Assembly (NCBI GenBank): GCA_007644065.1
Contig: VJWN01000006.1
Span: forward strand, 1,302,001 to 1,366,000
DNA length: 64,000 bases
Source of the DNA: Margaritispora aquatica
Lineage: Eukaryota > Ascomycota > Leotiomycetes > Helotiales > Discinellaceae
Direction: 5' to 3'
The notes beneath the pieces are model-generated. The model did not search any database. It worked only from the letters and a program-made list of their open reading frames with translations, and was not told the origin of the DNA. Every line of letters starts with the position of its first letter. Position 1 is the first letter of the stretch. A program made the position numbers and the translations under genes. This document shows, in pieces, positions 1-13,662 of the stretch.

Positions 1-522
1 GAGGATTTTGATATTTTGATATGTTGAAAAGAGCGTGAAGTTGGATGCCTAGTTGTTAGTTGTGGGGAGGGGGGCTCGTCAGGCTTAAGTTACTTAATTC
101 TCATGAGCACCAGAATTTCTTTCCAACGTCGATCCGCTTGAAGCTTTTTTTACAACTCCTTGCTGTATTCCTATTTTTCGTTATTTATATCCTAAAGTTA
201 TTTTCAATTTGCAATTGGCATGATGAACCTTCCTGCCTTGGTTGCGGTTGGTGGATGATAGCCAAACGCTGCATAGCCAAACCAGTAATGTCTAATTGGG
301 CATCCATACATCAAAGAAACAAAAGAGCACCTCATCTATATCCAGCACAACTCTCGTGTTAGGCGGAAGCAAAGTACCTTTCAGAATACAGAGAATTATC
401 ACAAAGTCAGGTGTACACAAGGAATGGTGTATACAAGGTCCTGGCAGAACAACAATCTCAATATGAAGATATTTCCATTTCCCTGACAATCAAACTACCC
501 ACGACAACATCCAGCACAGATA
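1..522. other. 3' flank, no gene seen
   Basis: This is the downstream flank of the carboxylesterase gene. It is A/T-rich with only short overlapping open frames on both strands, none with a recognisable motif. It probably includes the esterase 3' UTR. Confidence 0.5.
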
Positions 523-2482
<1,960 letters not shown>

Positions 2483-3970
2483 TTCTCTCTCATTTGTCTT
2501 TCTGCTTTTATTAAGAAATACGATGCTGGCTCGCTCTAATGGATGGGAAGGGGAAACACCTCCTCATAACGAGTGCACCATGTCTGTCAAGTGCAACCAA
2601 CCTATTTGTACAATGGACACACAGCAGCACATACACATACCTGCACGCCTACCTCCCTACCTGCACAAGCGTGCGGCAAAGCAACTATTTTATGTACAAC
2701 ATTCACGAATCATGACATGCATTTTCAAAGCCAAATCGATCGATTTCCCAGTAGCAAGAAATGCGATGCGATACCTACCAATGAAACCCCTTTCCAACCA
2801 CACAGTTTTGAGTTTGCCCATCGGCCTTGCTTTTGTGGAGCCGTGCTAGCAAGCTTGGGTACGGCTCAGGTACAGCATCCATGTGGTAACGAGTACTCTG
2901 GGGTTTTCTCGCTTCCACAATGGTGAGAGGTTCATTCGTCTGAACGTATATCGTCCGAAGCGTAGAGTGACAAGTGAATGACTCGGCAGGGAGTGAACGT
3001 TACACCCTCGCACGACCAGCTCGCTCTTCTACCGTATCAGACGCGTGGGAGCTGGGAGCTGTCTGTCGTGGAGAACAAACACATGGAAAATTCCTGGATA
3101 TGAATTTCGCGGGGTTAAACTCGACGCCAAGGCGTAGAAGACGATGATTCTACTTAGATCTCAGGGCAGTATCCAACTTGCCCGTAGGAGTAGGAGGTGG
3201 GAAGTGGAATCTAACTTTAAGTTTCGAAATCCTCCAGTGAGCACGGGAAGTACACATAGTCGCCCACCCGTACACCCACCCAACCCATCCACCCCGCAGC
3301 CACGCCGCACTCTCCTCCCGCACCCGCAACACATCTCAACTCGAGACCCTACCCAGAAAAGGGAGAATCGGCGGCCGTTTTGAAGGGTCTGATGAAGCTC
3401 AAGGTGGACGTTACCTATGTAATCCTAGCTTAGCCGCACATACACACATACTGCGCTAAGCGAGTTGTGGAAACTTAGCTGCGTTCGACACAAGGCATGT
3501 CAATGGGTTATGGTCCTTGATCATCCGATTGTGGAAAGAGATGGAGTGCTTTGCTATGCCGTCGAGGGTGGGATTTCGTCGTTTACTCTGATGAAAGAGG
3601 GGGATGGGGAAAGGATGTAAAGAGGAATGAAGGAAGCCCTACTCATCGAGCTGAAAGAAACAAAGACACAAACGATACAAAGAAGAAGACAGGTTACCTA
3701 TCACATATGCCCAAACTTCATACCCACATCACGTCTTTAGTATCACACTCGCCTTACCACAAGGCAGAATTTCAAATTGCAAACACAGAGATAACCAGGA
3801 CGGGCTTAGACATAATTCACGATAGATATTGTGTAACAGAACCTTTAAATAGGCAGGCAGACAGGTTTTGACATTGTTCATTGTGAAGAATAAGTAAGTA
3901 AGTATAGGCAGAAGTGAGCTATTTTGGAGGCTCTGCCTACAGTAATTCTAGTACTTGAGACCGAAATTTG

Positions 3971-4018
3971 AATCATCGGATCATCGGATCATCGGATCAT
4001 CGAATCATCAGCTCATCA
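3971..4018. repeat. 8-bp tandem repeat, unit atcatcgg
   Basis: Six successive 8-bp units, the first four nearly identical and the last two diverged (AATCATCA, GCTCATCA). Simple minisatellite in intergenic DNA. Confidence 0.9.
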
Positions 4019-4113
4019 ACATGAAGCGTCAATCATGAAGGTCATAACATGTACAGATCGAAGAACCCTTCCCATCTCGTAGATACAGCCAAACCTTACA
4101 ACCACTACCTTGA

Positions 4114-4137
4114 CCTTCGCCTTCGCCTTCGCCTTCA
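4114..4137. repeat. hexanucleotide repeat (ccttcg)4
   Basis: Three perfect ccttcg units followed by ccttca. On the minus strand it would read Gly-Glu repeats in a short frame, which is not taken as a gene. Confidence 0.85.
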
Positions 4138-4466
4138 CCTTGGTCTCCAATCCTCACCCACTCAAAAAGTGCCCAGCCCCTTGAAGCTTGTCCGTACGCC
4201 GCCAGATATTTTTGGTCCTCGGACATTGTTTACACCACCAACACTCAAACACCCAATCGTGACACTAACACTGAATCCGACGTCCTGTCAACCATCTAGA
4301 CCACGACAGTCCTGATATGACAGTAACATGTTTCCGGTCTCCTGAATCTTATAATCATGGTCCCTTCCCCCTCGACTCCAGGCTTGTGATCACATGAGAG
4401 ACCCATTCTGCCGTCATATTACAGTAAAGATCGTTACCATACACCACCAGTCGATAGGATTTCTTT

Positions 4467-7291
4467 TCACCGTCCCAGGAAGTCATCGAGAAATATACAG
4501 GCCAGTCTCCCTGCATCAGTATACTCCGAGTCAACATCTCTCCGGAACGTCCGATGCGATCTGATCTCTTGTTCTGTGGAATCGTTAGCGAAGCTCAAAC
4601 CAAAGCGAGGAAAGACTTACCAAATCCACCCACGAGATTCTGCAAATCGCCTACAAGCGCAGCAACATCGCCGTCCATTGGTATCTTCGACTTGCTCTGG
4701 AAAGCATCAATCCCATCTCGAATAGGATTGCAAGCCTCCTTTCCTCCCTTTCGGCTCTTGAACTTCCAGTGAAAGATTTCCTTGCATCTCTCAAACAGCT
4801 CTTTCTGCGTAAGCCGCACTAATCTCTCAAACTCAGCTCGCTCTCTAGTTTCCTCGAGCCCTTGATGCGTAATTCTTCCCTCGCAGAAATAGTACGCTGC
4901 ACCAAGTGTTTTATCCATGACTAGTATCAGCATGATGAAGACACAGAAAGCCGTCGCCCATTCTTTATCTTTGCTGACAGAGGTGTTTGTTGCCCACATC
5001 ATGCTACCCCATTCCTTGAGTACACGTTGTATGCGTCGCTGTTGAAGAATGAAAAAGGCAAGCTTAATTTGGCGTTGTGCGCAGCGCGGTGCTGATTGGG
5101 CAGGGTATTCTTCGTTGAGATGGTTGGATACCTTGCGCAGAGAGAGTTCATCTAAGATGAGACTTCGTTCAAGAATCACTGCTGTAACATGCAGTTCGAT
5201 GGCTCGACGGAGAATATCGGACTAAAATAAGTTAGCATCTTCATCTAAACAATATGAAATCATCTTACCTCGTTATCGACTGCAAGTCCTGCACTATAGT
5301 AATTACAAACAGCGCCAAGGAGCTCTTCTGGAAATTCTGATTCTTGATCGGTATAAGCCACGGGTACATACTCGGCTAAATCGCTCTGGACGATGTCCTG
5401 AATATAGTCAGAGTAGATATTTTGCATATCATCCATGGCAGCAAGTGGTATGCCGATTGGTGGACTTTGCTTGCGAACCAAAACTGGTCTACCATCTCCC
5501 TGCGAGATTGTCTGATGCTGGAAGGCCATATCCGTGTTCCCAGTGCGTAGTGCTAGAGCAACAACTTCCGCTTTGAGAAACTTCCGATAACCCCAGGTCA
5601 TCTTAACCACAAAGCACTCCGTACCCCAAGCTGATGCATTTTGTGTCACGAAATTTTCAACATTGGCCCTGGTGAAGTGTCCCATCAGATAATCCGGTAC
5701 CATGAAGGTAGATAATGTCTCGAGTGGATCATTAAAACAGGAAAAGAGACAAAATCTCCTCTTTCCTGCTAATCGTGCACACTGTTCACAAGGCTTACCT
5801 GGCGAACATGGCGAGCACTTGGTTTTGGAGATATGGCAAGCCCAGCATGCTTTCGCGTCCCTCACATCTCGAGCTTGTTTCTTTTCCAGGGCAGTCAGGC
5901 CTCTCTGTCGACCTCGGGTAAGCTTTGCTTTCGGAATACCAGGGAGCGAGTTGAAAATATGAGAGTGTTCGACTTCATGTTGTAGCGGCGAAGGAGGATG
6001 CGATATAGGCGAGCCATGTGATTGTGGTGAGCCGTGAGATGCTGCATAGCTGCTTGGAGATTTCGAAGTTACAACCCATCCATCTATGTCGCTCTTATCA
6101 CATGGGCTGATCGGATCCTGAGCGAAGGGATAGTTTCTTGGCTGTGAAGTTTCCAGGTATTGCTGATGTGCCATGTGAGTCTCATAGGGATTCTCCCGCT
6201 TTGGCTCAAATGTGACCACACCTGAATTCGCGTTGTATTGGAATTCACTAAGGAGAGCATTCTGAGAATCCCATGGCACATTCGCGAAGAGCGGAGTTGT
6301 GTCCAATTGTGTTTGCTGTGTGGCCATGGTTGCTTGTGGCCACTGTGCAGCTTCCGTTTGATAGACATCGCCGTAGTTGAAGCTAGTAGTCAATGGTACA
6401 AAGTCGTTGTCAAATTGGAAGGTATCGGGAGATGAAGGGCTAAGATTATTTCCAGTGTTATACCAGGTGTCTAGACTAAGTGTCAGCATTATTTCTGTGA
6501 TATACTGCGATATAACACCAACCGAACAAGACTAGGCACATATGACCTGGGTCATTACAAAGAAATAAAGACGAAGCAATACTCGAGCAATGCTACTTAC
6601 TATTTAATGCTAGTTCTGGTGTCTCCTTTGGGGCTTGAAATGAATTGCTCCCAGAAATTTGAGGATACTGGAATCCTTCAGAGAAATCGGATGCAGCTGT
6701 GCTTGGGGTGGGCAGTAGCATGTTATCAAGACTACCCAAACTGCCAAAACTTCCAAAATCCATACCACTCATTCCCATCTCAAGCATCAAATCCGACCCT
6801 TGAGTAGAAGTCGGACGATTGACGGTTACCCAGGACATATCTTGGCCATCTGTTGAGATTCTCGAGACTGCGCTCCGTGGAGAGTGGGCATTGCTCGCAC
6901 GCGAATACTGAGGAGAATTGGGAACATTCGGCGTGGTTAACGTATATGAGGTTGCAGACATAGCATACCAAGAGCCATCGTCCTGGAAATTCTGATGTGC
7001 TCCTGGCGTGAAGACCGCGCTTCCAGACGCTCCCGGCGCATTGAAATAGTCGGTGAAGTCCATGTTCAAGTTCTGTCCAGGAGACGACTGAAGCTGGAAT
7101 CGATCATTGCTTCGAGAGAACGCTTCCTCCGGTGAAGAAGCATATGTCGAGTTTCCTCCCACGCTATTCCGAACCGTATGTCCAGGAGCATTTCGATAGG
7201 CAACCTTAGATTCGCGTCTTGCTCTCGTTCTTCTTGCTAGTCCAGGAGGCCATTCAGGCCTCCCTTGCGACATCATTGTCGTTTCCATCAT
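4467..7291 (-). CDS. Zn(II)2Cys6 fungal transcription factor
   Basis: Minus-strand gene with likely exons 7291-6601, 6470-5269, 5221-4621 and 4573-4467, about 866 residues. The zinc cluster is internal, roughly residue 440: CWAC, then Cys after six residues, then CEQC and a final Cys before LFSC, matching the C6 binuclear cluster. It is preceded by a basic stretch (TRGRQRGLTALEKKQAR). The first 430 residues are Ser/Pro/Gln-rich and probably disordered. The C-terminal third is helical and may hold a regulatory domain. Predicted role: sequence-specific DNA binding in the nucleus; targets unknown. Two uncertainties remain. The exon-2 acceptor could be at 6495 instead of 6471 (both in frame). The last exon could use a downstream acceptor that extends the frame to 4355. 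I prefer the stop at 4467 because its acceptor and 47-nt intron look normal. Confidence 0.82.
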
Positions 7292-9434
7292 CTTGTCCTC
7301 CCTTTACTACAATATCAATAATGTCGATCGTTAGGCGAAAGAAGAGGCATCCATCTCGCATCCCAAGGTTTTCGGAGGGTCCGCCACGATAGATAGGGTA
7401 CTTATTGAAGCATGCTATGGTGGGCTGTTCTCCACGCTGGCAGTGTTACTTTGGTCGTTGCAGAGCCGCAGAATGCTTACTCGTGAGAAACAGCGAGAGG
7501 TACTTGATCGGTATCTTTTGGTCCTATTGGTCCTTCCGCAATACTCGGCCATCAATACTGAAGCTATGCAGCGTCGAGCTGCTTGGGGCTAAACTATGTT
7601 GGGATACCGAGTATCAATGCTGCAGCTGCCCGCAGGATTGTAGCGAATGGGGAGACATTTGGGGTCATGCTGGCAGAAGTGGCAGGAAATGGGTGGACAG
7701 TGGACACAAAATATTCCCTCGCCGCCATTGACGCTGAGGAGGAGGGACAACAGAGGTGGCCGGTCGTCTGTGTCCTGTCTGTCGTGCAGTGCAGTGCACT
7801 GCAGTTTCGTGCAGTTTCCGCAGCAAACTTGACAGCTTCTTGAGTTGATGATTCGCTGAAAAGCGATGTTGGACTGAGGTTTCGATAGTATTTGCCCCAC
7901 ACTTGGCCTGGGCAGATTCCTTCACATCTCTCCACGAGTCGTGGGGTATAAATGGGCAGACTCAAAACATACCTACCTAGACCTGAGGAGGGCGAGATAT
8001 GCATGAGAAGACCGGGCCTGGAGCTGAGGACTGGACTGACTGGACTGGACTGGACTAGATTGTATTGCTTTCAGACAACTCGTGGATGCCCACGTTTTTC
8101 ATATGAGCGATCACCGAGGATCTGATCGACCGTGTAGCAACCGTGCCTATGATATGGCATGAGGATCACGTCTTCGGGCACATCACATCTTCCAGCATTC
8201 TCGGGCCGCACCGACTAGATTTGAGATGGATTTAGATTGTGGGATGAAAAGCTCAAAGAAGGATACTATAAGATATTATGTTGGGATCATGATTGGAGAA
8301 GTTGACATAAGGTCGTTACCGAGAACAGGATGATCCATCTAGAAGTCAGGGAAAATTGCTATATTGGTCTATCTTATTGCAACGTCTATTTGCATCTTGT
8401 TTTGGAACTTGATGTCAGATACGTTTCGAGACATAGTGAAGCTGGCTAAATTCGTCTTTGTCAAAGCCGAAAAATTAGTTAATGTATGTTAAGTATTTTA
8501 GTTATTGATAGGAAATTTCTCCTGGCTCTTGTGATTCTACACCCTCCCAATGTGTATAATATTTATACACATTCTGAGGCATATTGTATCTAGCTGTATT
8601 TCTGTCTTTGACGGTCATGAATTTCCACAGCTTGAAGTGATTACTCGCGCGATGAAACATTCGGGCAATTGCAGAAAAGTTCCCGGGTCACACATCCAAG
8701 CAATAAATTTGCATTCTTAATCTACATACGCCTGTGTATACAAGTAGATATGTACTGCTCCCACGAATCATATGGCCAAGACTGTGTCTGATAAACTGTC
8801 ATTTTCAGTATATTCGTGGTCGTCTGTGTACATCTACGCTGTGTACTTAAGCAAGCCTATTATCCCCCCTTTATGCCCCGGTTGAGTTTTGATTATTGAC
8901 ATCCCGTCTTCTCAGCATGTACTGCGCCATCACATCCAGCCTCCCTGCTGCGAAACCAAAAACGTTCGACCACATACATTGGTCGCTTTTCAAGATTTAA
9001 GCAAAGACAAGCTACAATTATGACATGTTCGGGATTTGTTCCAGTCATATTCTCCAAACTTTGTTTGTCCAGTACAATGAAGCAGGGTGAGTCTTGTTCG
9101 TGGCAGCGGTCAGCCACAAATCGGCCATTGGCCACCTTTGCCGCGATGACTCTCATCTACGTGAACTCCGAATATATGCATTAGAAGCATTGTACCAAGC
9201 CTGAGCACTACATAGGTACTTGCAAAGTTCAATGTAAATATTCATATGTTGAATCAATGACTCACCAAACGGTGCTGCTTAATATAAGATATCTCATCAA
9301 CATATCTTTACCCTCTTTAACTTTTCCATGAAACTCTTACGGACAATACGCAACGAACGACCGCGAGTCAGTATCTTTAATTCCTTTATCATCTCATGTA
9401 ATCGACCGCTAACATCATCGTAGAACATGTCAAG
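7292..9434. other. intergenic region with upstream ORFs and short repeats
   Basis: About 2.1 kb between the leftward transcription factor and the rightward F-box-like cluster, so it holds two divergent promoters. Several small frames exist (for example a minus-strand frame 9156-8893 of 87 codons), but none has a recognisable motif. It includes a 14-bp perfect palindrome (7790-7803) and a ggact repeat (8028-8056). Confidence 0.5.
8028..8056. repeat. pentanucleotide repeat (ggact)n
   Basis: Five ggact units with one 4-bp interruption (gact) after the second. Simple sequence in the spacer upstream of the F-box-like cluster. Confidence 0.85.
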
Positions 9435-10529
9435 ATGACTACCTTAAGAACAAAACTCAAAAGTTATATCAACAGGGTTTTTAAGAAGCATGGAGACTCT
9501 ACTGAAGACCTCAACGCTGCTGAAATGTCCTCTGGTGAGCAGAAGAAAGCCATAGATCAAACTAAATCTGTGGAAGATGACTCCATTGAACCAGCCATTC
9601 CTCTGGTGGAAATAACTCGGACGGCATCACTACTCTCAATCCCACAAGAAATTCGAGATCACATCTACGCATACCTGCTTCGATCTCCAACGGGCTACGT
9701 TTTTGGCGACTATGCACGCAATACACAAGGAATGAAATTGCACGGAGACGACGACCGGCGTATCCTCTTCATGCCAATGAAACGCAGCTTGAATCCCAAC
9801 GAGCCAATGATAGTCAATCCTCCCGAAGTCTTCGAGTTCCAGTTCTTGCGAACTTGCAAGCAGATCTATTACGAAGCAAAGGACGAAGTTTTCAGGTCGA
9901 ACACAGTCATAGTATTGAATCTTGGCGCGCCTAGATTTCCTAGAATCCAGTCCCCCTTGGGCCAGCGAATCCAGCACGTCTGGACCAACAGCGGATTCCA
10001 TGTCATCAACGACTTCAACACCTACTGGAACAGACGGCCTTGGAAGGAGCTCAACTCACAGCTTTTGGCTCACACATTGAAGCAGTTCCACAGATGGGGG
10101 AGACGCAGTGGTGTACTCAAATCAATCACAGTCTGTATCGCAAACAGTGAAATGGAGCTAGCTGGTATCCTTCTTCAATCTACAGTGGATCCTAGTCAGT
10201 TGGAGAAGTGTCTCGTTGTTATGCGTAAGGACCAAGTGGAATGGATAATCAAACGGAGGAATATTCAGAAGAAATTACGTGCTGAAGGCGTCGAGGCGCA
10301 GCTCACGACGAAGCCAGGCTATCCGTTTGTCCAACGACGATTAGAGGTACAGTGTGATGCATTTGGAGAACACACTCTCAAGAAACGAGGTCAGATTCTT
10401 GCTTCGATGCATGCGGCTTTTGGAGGCGAGTTGTGGGTGAATGATAGCTTATGGCTAAAGGATGGACGGGTCATGTCAGATCTTGTTCCAGGTTTCATAT
10501 CGGAATCTCGAGCGTGGGTGGAGTCTTGA
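9435..10529 (+). CDS. F-box-like 'LLRTCKQIY' family protein, paralogue 1
   Basis: Single-exon gene of 364 residues. After a charged, low-complexity N-terminus of about 70 residues comes SIPQEIRDHIYAYLL, an F-box-like helix typical of a large family of uncharacterised ascomycete proteins. Then come FLRTCKQIYYEA and FRSNTVIVL, and a C-terminal AFGGELWVN. The family occurs in expanded, lineage-specific sets (the DUF7730 type); the exact domain name is from memory. Function is unknown; an F-box-like role as substrate adaptor is only inference. It is the first of four tandem, same-strand relatives. The start ATG overlaps the stop of a four-codon upstream frame beginning at 9427 (see findings). Confidence 0.8.
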   Translation: MTTLRTKLKSYINRVFKKHGDSTEDLNAAEMSSGEQKKAIDQTKSVEDDSIEPAIPLVEITRTASLLSIPQEIRDHIYAYLLRSPTGYVFGDYARNTQGMKLHGDDDRRILFMPMKRSLNPNEPMIVNPPEVFEFQFLRTCKQIYYEAKDEVFRSNTVIVLNLGAPRFPRIQSPLGQRIQHVWTNSGFHVINDFNTYWNRRPWKELNSQLLAHTLKQFHRWGRRSGVLKSITVCIANSEMELAGILLQSTVDPSQLEKCLVVMRKDQVEWIIKRRNIQKKLRAEGVEAQLTTKPGYPFVQRRLEVQCDAFGEHTLKKRGQILASMHAAFGGELWVNDSLWLKDGRVMSDLVPGFISESRAWVES

Positions 10530-10739
10530 TAGAGAGAAAACAAACTTTCGAGTGCGATTGCTCAGAAGCCTCATTTTTTTTTTGAAAATGGTGGGGTGAC
10601 TGGTTTTGTTTTGGTGGGCTGAGTTCAAGCCACCACTTGTCCTACATACCTTCCAACTCCAACTATATCGATAACACCTGGGAATATCCATTGCGCTTTA
10701 AACTTAATCACCTCACTCGCACATAAACAAACGCGACAA

Positions 10740-11705
10740 ATGCCGAGAAAACACAAATCTCGCAAACGAACCTCGAATAAGATGGGTTGTATGCAGTCAA
10801 GCACAAGTGAAGGTTCGGCGGGAGAAACTCACTCACAGCTTACCTCGCTTAGCGAAAAACCCCAAGCCTCGCATCTCATCCTTCTACCACGCGAAATCAG
10901 AGACAAGATATACGAATACTCATTCCAATCGCCCCGGATCCTCATCGTCGTGAAAGACGAGCTCAAAACCTGGAATCGGCAACACTGCGCTTGCCTGCCC
11001 AACCATCCCTTCGGGCATGACTGGAGTCTCGCCGCGCAAAAGCGCCAGCAATTCCCCAAAAACGCAGTCGCCATCTCGCTGCTCCGAACGTGTAAGCAGA
11101 TATACGCGGAGGCTCTGCCACTGCTGTATGCGTTGAACACCGTCCATTTCGCGGCTGGCTTTCACCATTACACTGACAACGATGGGATTATGAAAAACTT
11201 GAGGCATCTGTGGATTAATGCCAATCTTGGCGTAAGGGATGTGGTACATAGGTATGATAGTCGTGTGCTGGAGATGAGGATCCATATACTGCAATTTCGG
11301 ATGAACATGCTTCACGGCTGCGCGAGTCTCGAGACCCTTACCATTGGATTGCTGCGCAGCGATCCTTATGAGCCGTATCAGACCACTGGAGTTGGTGGTT
11401 CTGCTGCGAGCTTCAAGGGGGTGCTGAGGCTGGATAGTGTGAACAAGGAGGCTTTTCGAGTGAAAGCAGCTTTGAAGTTCGGCAAGGACGTCGATGTGGG
11501 GAGGAAGCGGGAAGTGAGGAAAATTTTGGAGATCAGAGGCGAGGTTTTGGAGGAGATTATGCCGAAGTTTGAGGTTGAGTTGAGGGAGATTTGCGATGTT
11601 CTTGGTGGGGAGATTTGGTTTTGCAGTTCTCAGTCTGTGTTGGCGCATTGGAAACAGGTTGGTGTACCGGACTCTTCGACTCCAGTGCGTCTTATGACTG
11701 TGTAA
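10740..11705 (+). CDS. F-box-like 'LLRTCKQIY' family protein, paralogue 2
   Basis: Single exon, 321 residues from the first ATG. Core motifs match paralogue 1: LLPREIRDKIYEYSF, SLLRTCKQIYAEALPLLYALNT, MKNLRHLWINANLGV, and a C-terminal VLGGEIWF. It starts 210 bp after the stop of paralogue 1 on the same strand, consistent with tandem duplication. A second in-frame ATG 14 codons downstream would give MGCMQSS, which fits the N-myristoylation pattern (Gly2, Ser6) with a neighbouring Cys3. If that start is used the protein could be membrane-tethered. Which start is real cannot be decided here. Molecular function is unknown. Confidence 0.78.
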   Translation: MPRKHKSRKRTSNKMGCMQSSTSEGSAGETHSQLTSLSEKPQASHLILLPREIRDKIYEYSFQSPRILIVVKDELKTWNRQHCACLPNHPFGHDWSLAAQKRQQFPKNAVAISLLRTCKQIYAEALPLLYALNTVHFAAGFHHYTDNDGIMKNLRHLWINANLGVRDVVHRYDSRVLEMRIHILQFRMNMLHGCASLETLTIGLLRSDPYEPYQTTGVGGSAASFKGVLRLDSVNKEAFRVKAALKFGKDVDVGRKREVRKILEIRGEVLEEIMPKFEVELREICDVLGGEIWFCSSQSVLAHWKQVGVPDSSTPVRLMTV

Positions 11706-12397
11706 TGTGCATCTTATGGATACACATTCACATGAGAGTTCAGTGTGAGGCAGTGGGTTTGTGGAAGATATCTCTCAACGACAATTCGGCACGACACTTC
11801 TAGCCTCTAAATTAAGTGCTATCAGCAATAAGGGAAATCATCGGTTCATGCCATGATTGATCAAAGACGATCAAGTCAAGCGAGATTTCAACTAATGACA
11901 AGAAGTCCTAAAGAGCTCATCAAAACTCTAATTTCAAATTCCATATTTCAATTCTAAATTTACCAATACTACCTTTCCTACAAGCTCATCTCAAAATCCC
12001 TCTCAAGTGAAGATGTATCTCCTGCTTGGCCTTGAAGAGACCCATCAATGCGGTAGTCTGGTACCACTATTGATTGGCCACTTGCACGAATCCAGATGTC
12101 CGAAAGGTCACATAATGTGGTTGTACCCGGCTTCTCTGATTGGTCAAGTAAGCGGGCTGAGATGATGTCTCAGTTTCATCCACCATGTTGCGTTTTCCAG
12201 CCTCCACTTCATGCAAACTAAATGCCTTATCCTCTACTTCATGTGAGATCTTCCGATTTACTAGCATCTGTTACACATTGGGGAAACATCGGTAGAAATC
12301 GCCAAGCAGCGAGGTTTATCCTTTTCTTCAAAGTAGCTGCATCTACCTATGGACAATGAAGTCTAGAACAGATCCGATACCCGAATCTCAGCGCTCT

Positions 12398-13187
12398 ATG
12401 CTACTTGGCCTACCCCAAGAGCTTCACAGTATCATTTTACGCTTATGCCCTGCAATCTGATCTGCCCTTAGAAGTCCAGTGGTCACCATCCTCTCGCCAC
12501 AAATACAAATCTCTATTCTACTACGACGAATCCCAGCAGCGCGGTGAATCCGAGAAGCTACCTAAAGGCAAAATCAGCATCAGTCTGCTCCAAACATGCA
12601 CTCACATCCACCACGAAGCCACGCCCGTTATTTTCACCCTCAACTCGTTCTTCTTTACGCCCCGCGTCCCAGGCGCGTTGGAGCAAAGTCGATTCACGGA
12701 AAACTTGAGACATATTTGGGTAGATAGTCAGTTTGGGTCGTATTCCAAGGTGCAAGAAGTCATCTGGCACATCCTCGGCAGACTGGAGTTCTTGGAGACG
12801 CAGCTGGAGAATGTGCGTGGGTGCAAGCGTTTGCAGTCGGTGACGGTGGGGATTATGGGGACGAAGGAGCAACTCGGGGTTTTCTTTGGCAAGCTGCCGC
12901 GGAACGCTTTCAAGAGGTTTGAGATTGTTCTTAGAGAGGATCGGTTGAGATGGGACGCACTTCAGGAGAATGGTGTAAGTTGATCGCGCTCTGTTACAGG
13001 TGTTGTAAGGAAGTTAGAGATAGTGGGGGAATCTCCTGAGGTCATGATAAGAGACCATCTCTCTAAACTGCGTATGCTATCATCGGCTTTTGGAGGCGAG
13101 ATGTCGTGTCGTACCCTTAGTTCGTTGCATCAAGTTGAGGGAGATCCGAACCCGCTCGAGTCTGTTGTGAAGAAGCTTCAGATTTAG
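12398..13187 (+). pseudogene. F-box-like 'LLRTCKQIY' family pseudogene, paralogue 3
   Basis: This is the third member of the tandem family, broken in two places. ATG at 12398 begins a frame with LLGLPQELHSII, equal to the conserved F-box-like start, but that frame stops soon after. The homologous continuation (FYAYALQSDL) is in another frame, so there is a frameshift near 12434-12438. The body then reads normally: SLLQTCTHIHHEATPVIF, ENLRHIWVDSQFG. A TGA at 12981-12983 interrupts it, after which the same frame continues with family sequence (SSAFGGEM) to a TAG at 13185-13187. A 25-nt GT-AG segment around the TGA is too short to be an intron and would break the frame. It is best called a pseudogene unless the frameshift is an assembly error. 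Confidence 0.75.
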
Positions 13188-13662
13188 CTGAGAGAATTAC
13201 GGACTCAGTGCGAGGTTTTGGGGTCAAGGTGTTCTCTGCTTAGATATCAATAAGATTTTACAAGCACCGTTCTAACTGGCAAGAACGATAAAATTTTCTC
13301 AATTTATCATGACGAGAATCTCAGAAAGCCAAGGAAATGAGTTCACCGGACAACTCGCTTCCTGCAAAGAAGATGCTCGCAGTTGATTTTGACTGGTATA
13401 TTACCATTGATGTATACTCTTGTGAAAGCTCGGTTATGAGGTGCAAATCTACAGATACGGCAATTTCACAGCCACAATATGCTGTTGACACTGGAAGGAT
13501 GGGTAATAATTATTGGCTAGGTATGTTTGGCTGATCATGTGATACAACGCCACATGTTGGATATTGATACCAGGCAGCCATAAAACAATAACATTCCTAC
13601 TCAACACTCAAAGGAACAAGACCATTTTCTTAACCTTTCTATCTACAAAATCTTTCCACAGC

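Larger units (their letters stand above)
2483..4466. other. intergenic region between esterase and transcription factor
   Basis: About 2 kb without a supportable gene. It contains the esterase promoter (esterase transcribed leftward) and the 3' flank of the Zn2Cys6 gene. Open frames are short and mutually overlapping. Two short tandem repeats lie here (3971-4018 and 4114-4137). Confidence 0.5.

Noticed and set aside
7594..8004. 136-codon minus-strand frame upstream of the Zn2Cys6 gene
   Set aside because: Motif-free, overlaps three other frames of similar length and lies where a long 5' leader is expected; treated as chance or uORF sequence.
8893..9156. 87-codon minus-strand frame before the F-box-like cluster
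   Set aside because: No recognisable family, no splice or context support.
12974..12998. 25-nt GT-AG segment around the TGA of the third F-box-like copy
   Set aside because: Far too short for a spliceosomal intron, and its removal creates a new stop.
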